Assembly: GCA_037954665.1 (NCBI GenBank)
Contig: JBBMOL010000205.1
Span: 248,001 to 312,000 of the forward strand
Direction: 5' to 3'
Length of the DNA stretch: 64,000 bases
Source: Laguncularia racemosa
Taxonomy: Eukaryota; Streptophyta; Magnoliopsida; Myrtales; Combretaceae
Shown in pieces: positions 21,093 to 32,495 of this stretch; position 1 is the first letter of the stretch, and the number at the start of each line of letters is the position of its first letter. The translations under genes and the position numbers were made by a program. The notes under the pieces were generated by a model that was given only the letters and a program-made list of their open reading frames with translations, was not told the DNA's origin and did no database searches.

Positions 21093-23408
21093 TGTAGACA
21101 CCCCATTTTTTACCTCCCATATAGATTTTTTTGATAAATAAATAAAATAATAATCATAATAATAAAACAATAATAAAAAGGGGGCCTAGTTTACAAGATA
21201 GTGAAAATAAAAATAATAATAACAAGTAACAAAAAATAATAGTAATAAAAATTTTCAACAAGATTAAGAAAAGATGGGTCTCTAAATCAAGCTCAAGAAT
21301 TTCAAACCAATAAAAAACTAATTAAGGACGATGGCTTATATGCAAATTCATTGCATATAATAAATGAGAAAAAGGGCCAACCCAATTGGTCCACCTATGT
21401 ACCCTAAATAAGCAAAGAGAAGGCAATGTTGTGAGTTCAAATCTTGGAAGGCACCGTGGAAAATTTTTTTAGCTTGCTGAGATAAAGCTACCATGTGTCG
21501 ATAGTTCATTGGCCAAGAAAGATTACGTGCCTAGCATGTGGTCATCTTCAACCTCCAGAACACGACCGAGAATCGCTAAGGAGAGATATGCACACAAGAT
21601 ATAAGCAAATCTAACCAAATCAAAGTCGTTTTCATCAAATTTGATACACATTTATCACTTATAACTAAAAAAAAAAAAAAACAATTTAATCATAAGAAAC
21701 AAATAGATTTGAGGAGATTAATCTAAATCTCAAAGGGATAAAAACAAGTCCCAATAGCAAGGGTGATTCGAGCTTATCAAGCTTGGTTTTATGGGTCTAT
21801 AAATAGAGCTTGGCTTCGTAAACAAGAAAAAAAAATCATCATAAACATGCACTCGCAAGCCTTGGCCAGAACTTTCTCTCTCTAGAAACTCTATAACCAT
21901 CCTCTACATTCTCTCTAAGATTATGAGCTCTATACACAAAATTGAACCATGAATTAGGTGTTGACAAGTTCCTAAGGGTTCCAAGTCTTAGAAAAAGGCC
22001 ATCTTTTGCATCAATTTGACCAAAAAAGGAAAAATCCTCAAGACCCATTGCCGGTCGCCACTAGTGTTTTTGAACCGCCACACTCTAGGTGACTTAGGTG
22101 CAAATTACTACCACGATCGACAGCCACTGGAGATAGCCGCCAACGAAGACTCCAGTCGCTGTATACGCACACGACCCAACCCGAATTCAACCTGAGTTCT
22201 AACCCTAACTGACCCGCGATCTGACCTACGTCCAGGTAAGTGGTGTTATTGCTGTTATTAGTATTATTATTATTATTTAGATTAATTGACCTATTTTCTT
22301 TTATTTTCTTATGGCAATTAAAATCTAATTAAATAAATATGATTAATGAGGTAAGTTTTAAATTAATTGGGTTAATAACCTTAGTTAGTTTAGTTAATGA
22401 TCTTAGCTTAATAAGGTTAATTATAGGATTGAAATATATATATATATATATATATGATGACGTAATGTGATTAAGAAAATGGTTTCAATAAATATCATGA
22501 TTATGTGAATTGTTAAGAGGGAATTATTGTATAGGCCTTAGGTGTTGCGATGTAACTGTCACCTAAGGATGATTAGGTTCCCAATTATTTGTCTTAATAA
22601 TACCTGGGTTACAAGCATAAAGATATGAAAAAAAAAAAAAAACCTAAGGGTTTAGGATGTGGTTTTATTTTTAATTTTTTATTTTTTAAAATTTCTTGTC
22701 ACATAGAAAAAAATGATTTTCTTGAAATAAAAATTTAATTGATATTTTGTTTTTAAAATTAGAGTTTTTTTAGTCTTTCAAAAATTGGTAAATGAAAATT
22801 AGGTTTAGAATTTTTCTTTTTTTTAATTAAAAAATGGTAATGAATGTAAATATGGCCGATTCTTTTTTTTTAAATTTAATTAAATAAAAACACTAAACTT
22901 TTATAAACAAGCAAACTATAACTTGTTTGATCCCAAGTAGCCGGTACGTAGGCACCCTTATGAGACAACTCTAAAAAATTAATTTTTTTTCTTTTTTTTT
23001 AAATTTATTATCAGTATAATCGTTATTAATTTTTACTTTTTTTATTTTTTAAGTAATTTTTTTAATATATGCTAAAAAGTATTTCACAAAAATATAATTC
23101 AAATTTCAAAAGGTTAAGGTAGTAACTTTAGGGTTTTAATAGGTTAGCCCCAAATCAAGAATCTTTGGTTTTTTTCTTCTTCTTTTTTTAATGAAAAGAA
23201 ATGATTTCGTTGACCAATGATCAAATTAGGATTAATCTGCTCAATTAACCCTAAACTTGACAATTTTTCTCAACTCCAGTTAGTTAGAGATTCCAAATAA
23301 ATAAAAAATAAAAATTTTCCTAATTTAAGTCGAGGGTTCATATTAAATGAGCATAGGATTTAATATAAATCGAATTAGGAAAAAATAAAATTGAAATTCG
23401 ACTCGATA
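21093..23408 (+). repeat. Ogre element 5' LTR
   Basis: About 2.3 kb. Landmarks: tRNA-like boxes at 21378-21444, ATTGG (inverted CCAAT) near 21508, TATAAATA at 21798-21805, splice donor CAG|GTAAGT at 22233-22240, a TA microsatellite near 22434-22455, and ATTCGACTCGATA as a mutated end (the 3' copy ends GACTCGACA). The first ~265 bp have no partner in the 3' LTR. Confidence 0.88.
21378..21444 (+). promoter_or_regulatory. tRNA-like A and B boxes, Ogre 5' LTR (decayed)
   Basis: CAACCCAATTGGT (21378-21390) and GAGTTCAAATCT (21433-21444) start 55 bp apart. Both have drifted from the Pol III consensus but align with the better copy in the 3' LTR (32514-32580). Confidence 0.5.
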
Positions 23409-23411
23409 GCT

Positions 23412-23429
23412 TGGCGACTCCACTAGGGA
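23412..23429 (+). other. Ogre element primer-binding site
   Basis: TGGCGACTCCACTAGGGA lies 3 bp after the 5' LTR. It is tRNA-complementary in form and resembles the primer sites published for Ogre elements, which I recall as tRNA-Arg. I cannot confirm the tRNA here. Confidence 0.7.
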
Positions 23430-23977
23430 CTTCAAAAAGTGGGCTAGTTTCCTAAGCCTTTTGAAATTACAACTTATTTTAAGATAACCTTGATTTACAT
23501 TTTTTCTATAAATGTTTAGTTATACTAATGCTTGTGGTTTAGTGTAACCAAGGGATTAGATAAACTTAGCCTTGAACAAGTTTTCATGCATGTGATTAGA
23601 TATGGTTAGACTTAGGCCTTTTAGGACCTTAGGATAGAGAGCCATTGTGTAAGTTTCGGGTGTAGTGAGGTAATGACCGCTCAGGGCCGATTAGGTTACC
23701 TTACCCCAATGCTTCGATGTGGCCCCAGATCCATTTCTTCAAAAATGTGGGAGGCCATAAAGCTTAGAAACCTTTAGAACCCACCTCTTTGCATACATGA
23801 GATCGTGAACCAACAAATAATTAACGATGTGGCACCTTGGAGTTTCGAGACAATTTCTTTTTGTAAGCATTTCCTGTAAAGAGATTGTTATCATGATGGT
23901 AATGTATTTTTCCATGTAAATCTGCAAAATGAGATATTTGTTTGTAACATAGAAATTTTCATTTTTAACTCTATTAG

Positions 23978-25494
23978 ATGGCTAGCACTTCGATCGACCG
24001 CCTTCTTCGTAAAGAAATCCGTGTTTGCTAGCCCTTAGACCCCAAGTTGATACTGGATCATTGGCTCACTCTATATAATCTAGAAGAATAGAACATCATC
24101 CAAGACAAAGTAAGGCCCATCCTTTCACTGATGAAGATCGACGTCAACTTACCTTTGATTCAGGCCGTATTACACCTCTAAGAGCCTGAGCTAATGGCTT
24201 TCTTTATTGGGCCACATGAGATCATCCCAACTATGGAAGAGTATACCCAACTTCTTCAGGCCCCTCCACTTTCCAATGGGATATATGTGCTAGATTTAGA
24301 GGTTGGGCCAGCCAACATATTCAGCAAACTTCTAGGGGTTTGTAGATTAGTGATCAACCAAGCATTAGAGAATAGCAACGGGTATTGCCTTTGAATGTAT
24401 GACTTGGAGACATGGTTTATGGCACTGTATGACGATGGAAGTAAGAAAGATATCCTATGTGGAAACCCTAAAAATTACGAATAAAGTTAGATTCATGCCT
24501 TCATCTTAATAGCATTTGCAACTATTCTTTTCCCTACCAAGGTCTTCCACATCCATTATAGAGTTGTGAAATTAGTAACTTAGTTTTTAGAAAGAAAGTC
24601 CTACTTCCCGACCCTTCTAGCTGAGCAGATCTGAAATTTGAATTTCATGAAGAAAAAGGGTCATGGAATCCTCCGCTCTAACATCAATCTTATCTTGATC
24701 TAGTTTGTGAGCCATCTCAAGTGTTTTGGGCTAAATGTGGTTAGAAGATCACTAGCCCAATAGGTAGACCTCATAGATTCATGTGTGGATAGGATGAAGT
24801 TACCAAATGACATTCCCAGCCATAGCTGGGTTGAGGTACTCAAGAGTTTCGATGCTAAAGACACCATATGGATTGCTAGATGGAGCTGATGCAATAAGGT
24901 TATTCTGATGTGCAGAAACTTTCAAGCTATTCCATTAATTAGGCTTAACTGGTGCATGGGCTATCATTCAAATTCAGTGGTCCATCAATTTGGCATGATC
25001 CAAGACATTGTTCACAAGACCTCATTAGGGATGGTTACAGTGGAATTTCAAGATCCAAACATTTTAATAGTTGACAAGATCGCTAAGCTGACAAAGGTAA
25101 GGGCCCTATAGGAAGCTCAAATTGAGAGCCCTAACATTGACCTCAGGGAATTAGATGGTGAAGTAAGAAAACACTAAGCTACCAGGGATTTTATCATCAA
25201 CCAATTGTAAAAATGGGGGAAAGGATATACCAAGCTCCTGATGTCACTCGGCCTGCGCTAGACAATCCAAGCCTAGAAATGAAAACTTACATGGAGTAGG
25301 TAAGAGCTCAGATGGAAGTCCATTTTGAAACCACAAAAAGTAAGAAAGATGTATGGAAAAATGGATTCAAGGAGGCTAACCAGAGGAATAAGGCACTTAA
25401 AGCCCAGCTGATGAGGACCCAAATGAGGGTTAGGGAATTGGAAGCTTCCATAGATGCTAAGGAGAAAAAGAAAGATTCAACACCTACCCGATAA
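23978..25494 (+). pseudogene. Ogre ORF1, plant-mobile-domain-like, broken
   Basis: ATG at 23978 directly follows an acceptor-like CTCTATTAG. Stops are frequent, but conserved pieces remain: GPHEIIPTMEEYTQLLQAP (24210-24270), a CRNFQAIPLIRLNWCMGYHS segment (24910-24970) and a Lys/Glu-rich coiled-coil-like end (25312-25494). The 'PTMEEYTQLL' and 'IPLI...GYHS' pattern is typical of plant mobile domain proteins and of the extra ORF upstream of gag in Ogre elements. Its role is unknown. Its presence separates this element from Athila and the CRM-like elements. Confidence 0.75.
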
Positions 25495-25839
25495 AAGAAG
25501 GAGTGCAAAAGTTAAGGAAAAGAAGAAATTAGATTATAGGATTTTTTTTTTTTAGATGTTTTGAATAAAGTGGTCGAACTCCAAAGTTTGCAATATTAAT
25601 AAATTTTCAATATTATCACATCGTTGATTAATTGCTGGTTCTTTTGCATTTGTGTATTATACATACATCATATTTACTCATCCTTTTACATATATGTAAA
25701 GTATAACAATAAATAATAAAATGAAATGATAAATAAATGCTTGCTAATAGGGGTCGATTTTGGCTTTCCAAGTATCAAAGATAGCTTCTAAACAACCAAA
25801 GCCCCCAAAAGTCCAATCAACACTCACTCCAAGACTAAA

Positions 25840-27372
25840 ATGGCTAGCAGCAGCAACAACAACGATAACAACCATGTTAACAGTGGCGATGGCAACAATG
25901 TTGACACCTCCTCTGACTTAAGGATCATCTCATTAGAACAAACAATCCAACAGTTGACCACTTAAGTTCGTTTCTTGACCGAAAGCATTAGTCTCCTTCG
26001 TGCCACCTATCCTACTCAAGAGGAACATTCGAGGGCTCAAAAGGGAAAGGCATCTGAAATCTAGCCACCCGAATATGAGGAAATCAACTCCCAAATCAAT
26101 CCTGCATTTGAGTATGAGCCTAAAATGACAATCAATATGGGGCCAACTTCTGATGACCTAAAAAGGGAACTGGAAGATAAGCAGAAAGAAATTGAGAGGA
26201 AACTCTTCCAACAATTGGCTAATAAAATAAGGACTGTGGAAGGCCTTGACAGTTTCGATCAAATTGGCATCAATGATCTATTGGTGTATAGTGTAGGTGC
26301 TTACCTAGAAAAATTCAAAGTATCAGAGTTTGAGAAATATAATGGCACCGGTTGTCCCAAGATGCACACAAGGCTATATATGTGAATAATGAGAAAATAT
26401 TCACAATACGACCAACTCATGGTCTAAACTTACCAAGACAGCCTTACAGGTCCCGCTTTAACATAGTATACACAATTAGATCTTAGTTAAGTCAATACAT
26501 GGGATAAATTGGCATGCGCATTTTATGAGAAATACAAATTCAACATCGAGGTTACCCCTTCGGTGCTGGACTTAGGGAGCCTTCGAAAGAAGCACAACGA
26601 ATCTTTCAAAGAATATGCTCAGTGTTGGAGGGCTCAAGCTGCTAGGGTCTCTACTCCAATCCAGGAGAAAAAGCTAACCTTTATTTTCACCAACACATTA
26701 AAGAAACCCTATTTCACAAATCTGGTTGGGCAAACCTCATCCAGCTTTGCAGAGGTAGTGGCGGTAGGATGCAGGATAGAGAATGCCATCACATCTAAAA
26801 AACTCTAAGCTACTGACTCTTCTAGAATCACATCATCACCAAGAATCATAGGGAGCAAGAAAGGTAAAGAAGCCACAGTTAGTATGGTTAACTTAAGCGG
26901 GAATAATAGATTGGGGTCTCACATGACTTTCGAGACAACAACCACCCCAATCCAACAACCACCAGTAAATCAGACCCAAGTCACTAGGGCCCCAAGACAA
27001 TTCACTCTAATCCTTATCCCACTTAGCTAAGTTTTCGCTTGGCTACAAGTAAATAATCTGATCAACTTGAGATCCCCAACAACCGGTACAGGTTAAGGAA
27101 TTTTGACCTCAACCTCAAATGTGAGTATCATGGGGCAGGAAGGACACTCGACCGACAAGTGTTAGAGACTTTGAAACAAAATCCAAGACTTGATTAATGC
27201 AAAAATAGTACAGTTGGATTTCATTAATGCACCAACTCTGAATATTAACAACAATCCACTACCCAATTACAGTCCTATAATCGACATGATCACAGTCGAA
27301 GAGCTAGAGCCTAAACTGAATGAATTCCTTACCTCGACAGAACAAATGGCGCAACAAGTGGGCCATTTATAG
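25840..27372 (+). pseudogene. Ogre gag, broken
   Basis: ATG at 25840 (MASSSNNND...). An EFEKYNGTGCPKMHTRLYM segment ends the open part 26125-26385, matching the capsid start 'F.KYDGT.CP..HL' of Tat gag. 26509-26808 reads SLRKKHNESFKEYAQCWRAQAARV and VVAVGCRIENAI, both typical. Stops lie near 25963, 26063 and 26383. 27190-27372 is the gag end. I could not see an intact zinc knuckle. Confidence 0.8.
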
Positions 27373-28422
27373 TGTATGAACCCAAAAGACAAAACTTAGG
27401 TTAGGCTTGCTATTTACCAGCTGTTTAAAGAAGGAAAGAATAAGAATAAAGCTCCTAAGCCACATAAGAGTCACATACAAAGGGAGATAAGAAAGAGGTG
27501 GTTAGCGGGAGATCCGACAATTGGAACCTTAGGTGAATCATCCGGAAAGTTTGAATACCTAGTGGATTACTCATTCACACCAACAGTCTATGCTAATGTG
27601 TCGTTTATTGGTTGGGGACCTAAATTTGAAGAAGAAGACAACTGTCTAAATTGGAAAGATAGGTCAATAAATATTATTGGATCTAATACAAGGCCAGTAG
27701 TTATAAAGTGCTACAAAGAACTAGAGGTAGAGGTGAAGGTTCCAAAGAAGAAGTATGTGTTTTATATCCCAATCTCCCTAGAAAAATATAGAGTGGCACC
27801 ATTCAACTACCAGGCTTTCAATCAAGAGAAAGCTTCAATAATAGGAGGAACCACCCGCTCGGGAAGGGTCTATGATCCTAAAAATAAGGCTTCCATTGAA
27901 GAGCCCACCATTAAGTTGGAAAAGGAAGAGGAAGAGAGACTTCTTGTGTTCACAAAAATGATTAAATCAAGTGAGTACAAGATCATGGAGCTACTCACTA
28001 AAGTCCCCGCCCAAATATCACTCATGGGCCTTCTTATGTCATCCGAACCACATCGAGAGGCACTCTTCAAAGTACTTAAACAGGTTAAAGTATTAGAGGG
28101 TATTGCAACGGAAAAATTGAGCCACATCACCGACTTAATCCTTACCATGGATCAGATATCCTTCTCACCCGAAGAGTTGGGAGAAGATGGTAGTCAACAT
28201 ACCAAACCAGTTTTTATAGTGGTAAAATGCAACAATATAATAGTGCCCCGAGTCCTCATAGATAATGGATCCTCTCTTGATATATGCCCTTTAGCTACCT
28301 TCGACTTGCTAGGGGTCGATATGAGCAATGTTAAACCAAGCTCAATGGTAGTCGAGGCCTTTGACGGCTCTAAGAGGGAAATTGTAAGAGAGATTAGCTG
28401 GCTAGTAGAGATCAACCCATAG
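27373..28422 (+). pseudogene. Ogre gag-protease region
   Basis: The open frame 27562-28422 (286 codons) ends in an aspartic protease domain with VLIDNGSSLDICPL (about residues 234-247). The catalytic Asp is present in the D-N-G-S form usual for Tat/Ogre. ATTRSGRVYDPK-type sequence in its first half is typical of the gag-protease spacer of this lineage. The protease would mature Gag-Pol. It is the longest intact stretch of this element. Confidence 0.85.
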
Positions 28423-29188
28423 TTTTTTAATATCTCATTCCAAGTCCTTTAACCTATTGTTAGGGAGGCCTTGGATACATACGGCAGGAGCCATACCTTC
28501 AAGCCTCCACTAAAAGGTCAAATTCATATGAAATGGCCAAATAATCACTATGCTAGGTAAGCAAGACTGCCATCTATAAAGAGATGGCCATACCTTACAT
28601 TGGGGAAGATGGCCCTGAGGACTTTAGGCTCCAGATATTCGATGAGGGATGCATGGTCATTAAAGAAGAGATGAGTGAAGTAAGGCCCCAATTCAAGAAG
28701 GGACAGTAAGAGACGTTCAGGTTAGGATATATTCATACTCTTGAAGAAAAAATTCAAGCAATGTGCACTAAGGGTAAAAGGGGAGGAAGACTATATGATG
28801 CCCTAATGAATTTTCCACCCCTTCTTCAGACTTTTTCTCAATCGGTTAGCACTTAAGACTCGGAAGCAATCCAAGCCAAGCTCAACAGCGATAACTTATC
28901 AACAAAGACTTCGGCTCCTCACGTCTCTAGTCCATCTTTGGTTCTTAATAATTGGTTTTCCTATCCTCTTAATAGCATTAGGTTTGCTTTAGAATAGGGA
29001 GTAATCATAATTAATATTTTTGGGTTTACAACCATCATTGTTTAGAAATAAGTAGAACTCTTTGACAAGATTGATCAATAAAATTACAAGTTATTTCAAT
29101 CATACTTCCTTCCTTTACTTATACACTTTTCTTCTTCACTTCTTTTCCACATAGACTCAATAATCTTGATGAACATCAGGGATATCTC
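28423..29188 (+). other. Ogre protease end and intron-like spacer
   Basis: Stops appear from 28420 on, and protein similarity fades by about 28900. A pyrimidine-rich stretch ending CTTTTCCACATAG (AG at 29153-29154) looks like a 3' splice site just before RT coding. Ogre elements are known for an intron between protease and RT. No single clear donor could be chosen. Confidence 0.4.
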
Positions 29189-30760
29189 GTGCATGTAAAT
29201 AATGAAAATATTGATATCACTTCCAACACTATTGAGTTAGCAGTACAAAAGAGTTGGCAAAAGTATGAACAAGGTAGAATTTTGATTGATGAATCGATGA
29301 AAATAATTAATCTAGGAATCAAAGACCCAAAAAACCTTAAGATTGGAGGTGATTTGAGTAATGAGAAAAAGTGCGAGATAATCAAGCTATTGTCTAAATA
29401 TTCAGATGTATTTGTCTAGTCATATGGAGACATGCCAGGACTTGACCAATCAATAGTGGTTCACAAGCTGCCTACAAGAGAAGATACTAAACCTAAAAAA
29501 CAAAAATTAAGATTTAGGCCTGACATCTTACTAAAAGTCAAAGAAGAAGTTAGGAAGCTACTAGAAGTCAGGTTCATTGAAGTATCAGACTATCCAGAGT
29601 GGGTAGTGAACATAGTCCCGATTTTGAAAAAAAATGGAAAGGTTTGGGTATGTGTGGATTTTCGAGATTTGAACTAAGCTACGCTTAAAGACAACTCCCC
29701 CCTACCCCATATAGATGTCTTGGTAGACAATACAGCTAGAAGTCATCTCTTATCTTTCATGGATGGCTTATTAGGATATAATCAGATAAAAATGGCAGAA
29801 AAGGATAAGACCAAGATGACCTTTATCATGACTTAAGGTACATTCCATTATAAAGTCATGCCTTTCGGTTAAAAAAATGTTGGAGCAACATACCAAAAAG
29901 GAATGTTCGTAATACTTCATGACATGATACATCAAAAGGTTGAAGTATATGTTGACGACATGATCACTAAATCCAAAGAAGAGGAAAACTATATCGTTGT
30001 CTTAAGGAAATCATTCAAGCAATTAAGGAAGTTTCAGCTAAAATTGAATAAAAAAAAATGCACTTTTTAAGTCACATCTGGTAAGTTGTTGGGGTTTATT
30101 GTAAGTTGAAAAGGCAATAAAATCGATCCTGATAAAGTAAAAGCCATACTAGAAATGCCTTGCCCACGTACTATCAAAGAAATAAGAGGCTTATTAAGAA
30201 GGTTAAATTACATAGCTTGGTTCATCTCACAACTCACGAATAAATGCCGCCTACTATTTCGTCTCCTAAAGAAGAATGCCACTATGAAATGGGATGACGA
30301 ATGTGAGGAGGCATTTAAGAAGATCAAGGAATATCTTATGAACTCTCCAGTTTTGGTAGCCTAAAATCGAGAAAGCCTTTATTCTTATACCTCATAATAC
30401 TTCCCAAGTCAATGGGGTATATACTAGGGTAAAAGGATGAAAGAGGAAGGGAATGGGCCATATACTACTTAAGTAAGAAATTCACAGAAGGGGAACAAAG
30501 GTACTTTAAGATAGAAAGAACCTGCTACAGATTGGTTTAGTTCATGCATCAACTAAGGTAGTATACTCTCTATTATCCCATCGAACTATTAACAAGGCAT
30601 GATCCATTAAAATACTTAGCGGAAAAGCCTGTTTTGTTGGGAAGGATTTCCAAGTGGCAAATGCACCTATCAGAATTTGACGTTACATGTGCAGCTCAAA
30701 ATTCAATAAAGGGGTAAACGCTAACAGGTCAGTTGGCAAAGCACTCAATCAAAGGAGATT
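29189..30760 (+). pseudogene. Ogre reverse transcriptase and first RNase H, broken
   Basis: RT starts with a VHKLPTREDTKPKKQKLRR-like segment, then VWVCVDFRDLN (stop at 29675), SFMDGLLGYNQIKM, VMPFG and the catalytic YVDD within VYVDDMITKS (about 29950-29975). KLLGFIVS and EIRGLLRRLNYIAWFI mark the connection. The first RNase H continues with EWAIYYLSKKFTEGEQRYFKIE and ELLTRHDPLKYL. Many in-frame stops make it inactive. Confidence 0.88.
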
Positions 30761-30850
30761 CTCGAGAATCATAAGCCCAATTGCCAAATGAAAATATACT
30801 GATGGTAGAGAGTGAGTTAAAAGAAGAGTCTAAGGTAGAAAAGGATCCCA

Positions 30851-31210
30851 ATGTATTTTGATGGAGCTGCTAATGTGTCTGGATGTGGAATTGGGGCAGT
30901 GTTGGAATCACCAAAAGGAATGTCATTCCCCGTAGCAACGAGACTTACATTCCCATATACCAATAATATTGCAGAGTATGAAGCATGCATCCTTGGCCTG
31001 AAAATGGCCTGCTATATGGAAATCCATGAGTTAAATGTATACGAAAACTCTTCGCTTATCATATTGCAAATATGAGGAGAATACAAAACTAAAGACCCTA
31101 AATTAATGCCATATCACCAACACCTGACAGAATTAATTGAAGAATTTGAGGTTGTCACCTTCACATAAATCTCAAGAACTCAAAATCAGTTCGCGGATGC
31201 CCTTGTCACA
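30851..31210 (+). pseudogene. Ogre second (archaeal-type) RNase H
   Basis: YFDGAANVSGCGIGAVLESP, TNNIAEYEACILGLKMA and LNVYENSSLIILQI match the second RNase H found in Tat-lineage elements after the usual RNase H. Catalytic Asp (FDGA) and Glu (AEYEA) are visible. The third Asp, expected in 'YsDSqLv', reads ENSS, so it is lost. A stop follows at 31073. This domain supports placing the element in the Tat clade. Confidence 0.85.
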
Positions 31211-31408
31211 TTTGCATCTATTATTCAAGTAATAGAAGGGACAAAAGTTCAGCCTTTGAAAATAGAAATTAAAAGCAAACCTGCTTATTGTCTGACAATA
31301 AAAGAAACACAAGATGAGAAGCCTCGGTACCACAATATCAAAACATTTCTCCAAGAAAGTAGATACCTTGAAATGGCTAACAAAAATGACTAAAAAACAC
31401 TCAGAAGG

Positions 31409-32490
31409 TTGGTAAGCCATTTCCCATTAAGTGGGTCTATACTTTATAGAAGATCATTCGACACTACGTTGTTGAGATGTGTAGACAAAGAAGAGGCAGA
31501 TAAGCTAATGAAAGAAATACACGAGGGGGTATGTGGCCCCTACATGAATGGACACATGCTTGCTCGGAAGATTATGAGGATGGCTACTATTGGTTGACAA
31601 TGGAATCGGACTGCATTAAATACGTAAAGCACTACCATTTGTGCCAAGTTTATGCCAACAAGATAAATGCTCCACCTAAAGGGCTCCATTCACTTTTCGT
31701 GCCATGGCCTTTCTCTATGTGGGGAATTGACGTTATTAGACCAATCACCCCAAAGGCGTCCAATGGCCAAAAGTTTATACTGATAACCATTGATTATTTC
31801 ACCAAGTGGGTTGAAGTCTCATCATATGCTAGTGTTACTAAAGGAGTGGTAGTCCGGTTCATGAAGAAAGGCATAATAGCTCGGTATGGAGTTCCTAAAT
31901 CAATCATCACTGATAATGGCACCAATCTCAACAACAAATTGATAATGGAATTATGTCAAAGATTTAGGATAAATCATAGAAACTCAACTTCATACCGACC
32001 TCAAATGAATAAGGCAGTGGAAGCATCTAAGAAGAACATGAAGAGAATTGTTGAGAAAATGATTATTACCTATAAAGAGTGGTACGAGATGTTACCCTCG
32101 CACTCATGGCCTACAGAACCTCCATTTGAACATCTACCAAAGTTACTTCCTACTCCCTGGTGTATGGTGTTGAACCAGTATTATCGGTCGAGGTTGAGAC
32201 CCTATCCTTTAGGGTTTTCTTAGAGACACAATTAGATGAAGTTGATTGGGTGAAGAAAAGGATCGATTAGTTAAACTTGATTGACAAAAGAAGACTTACG
32301 GCATTATGCCATGGTCAATGCTAACATCAAAGGATGGCCCAAGCATTTAACAAAAAAAAGTGCGGTTATATAGCATTTTGAGGAAAGTGACTTGGTACTA
32401 AGGAAGATTCTACCTAATATACAAGATCTAAGAGGCAAATTCATGCCAAATTATGAGTGTCCATATGTTATGAAAAGGGTATTATCAAGT
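31409..32490 (+). pseudogene. Ogre integrase, truncated
   Basis: The zinc-finger part crosses a frame change near 31560 (GHMLARKIMR, then CxxC as CIKYVKHYHLCQVY, with the first Cys context altered). The core in the frame from 31531 has D67 (MWGIDVI), D128 (ITDNGTN) and E164 (NKAVEAS), giving D,D35E spacing of 35. The C-terminal part continues with stops to RGKFMPNYE and KRVLSSGAL near 32490. There it is fused to the middle of the 3' LTR, so the end of integrase, the PPT and the LTR start are deleted. Confidence 0.88.
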
Positions 32491-32495
32491 GGGGC

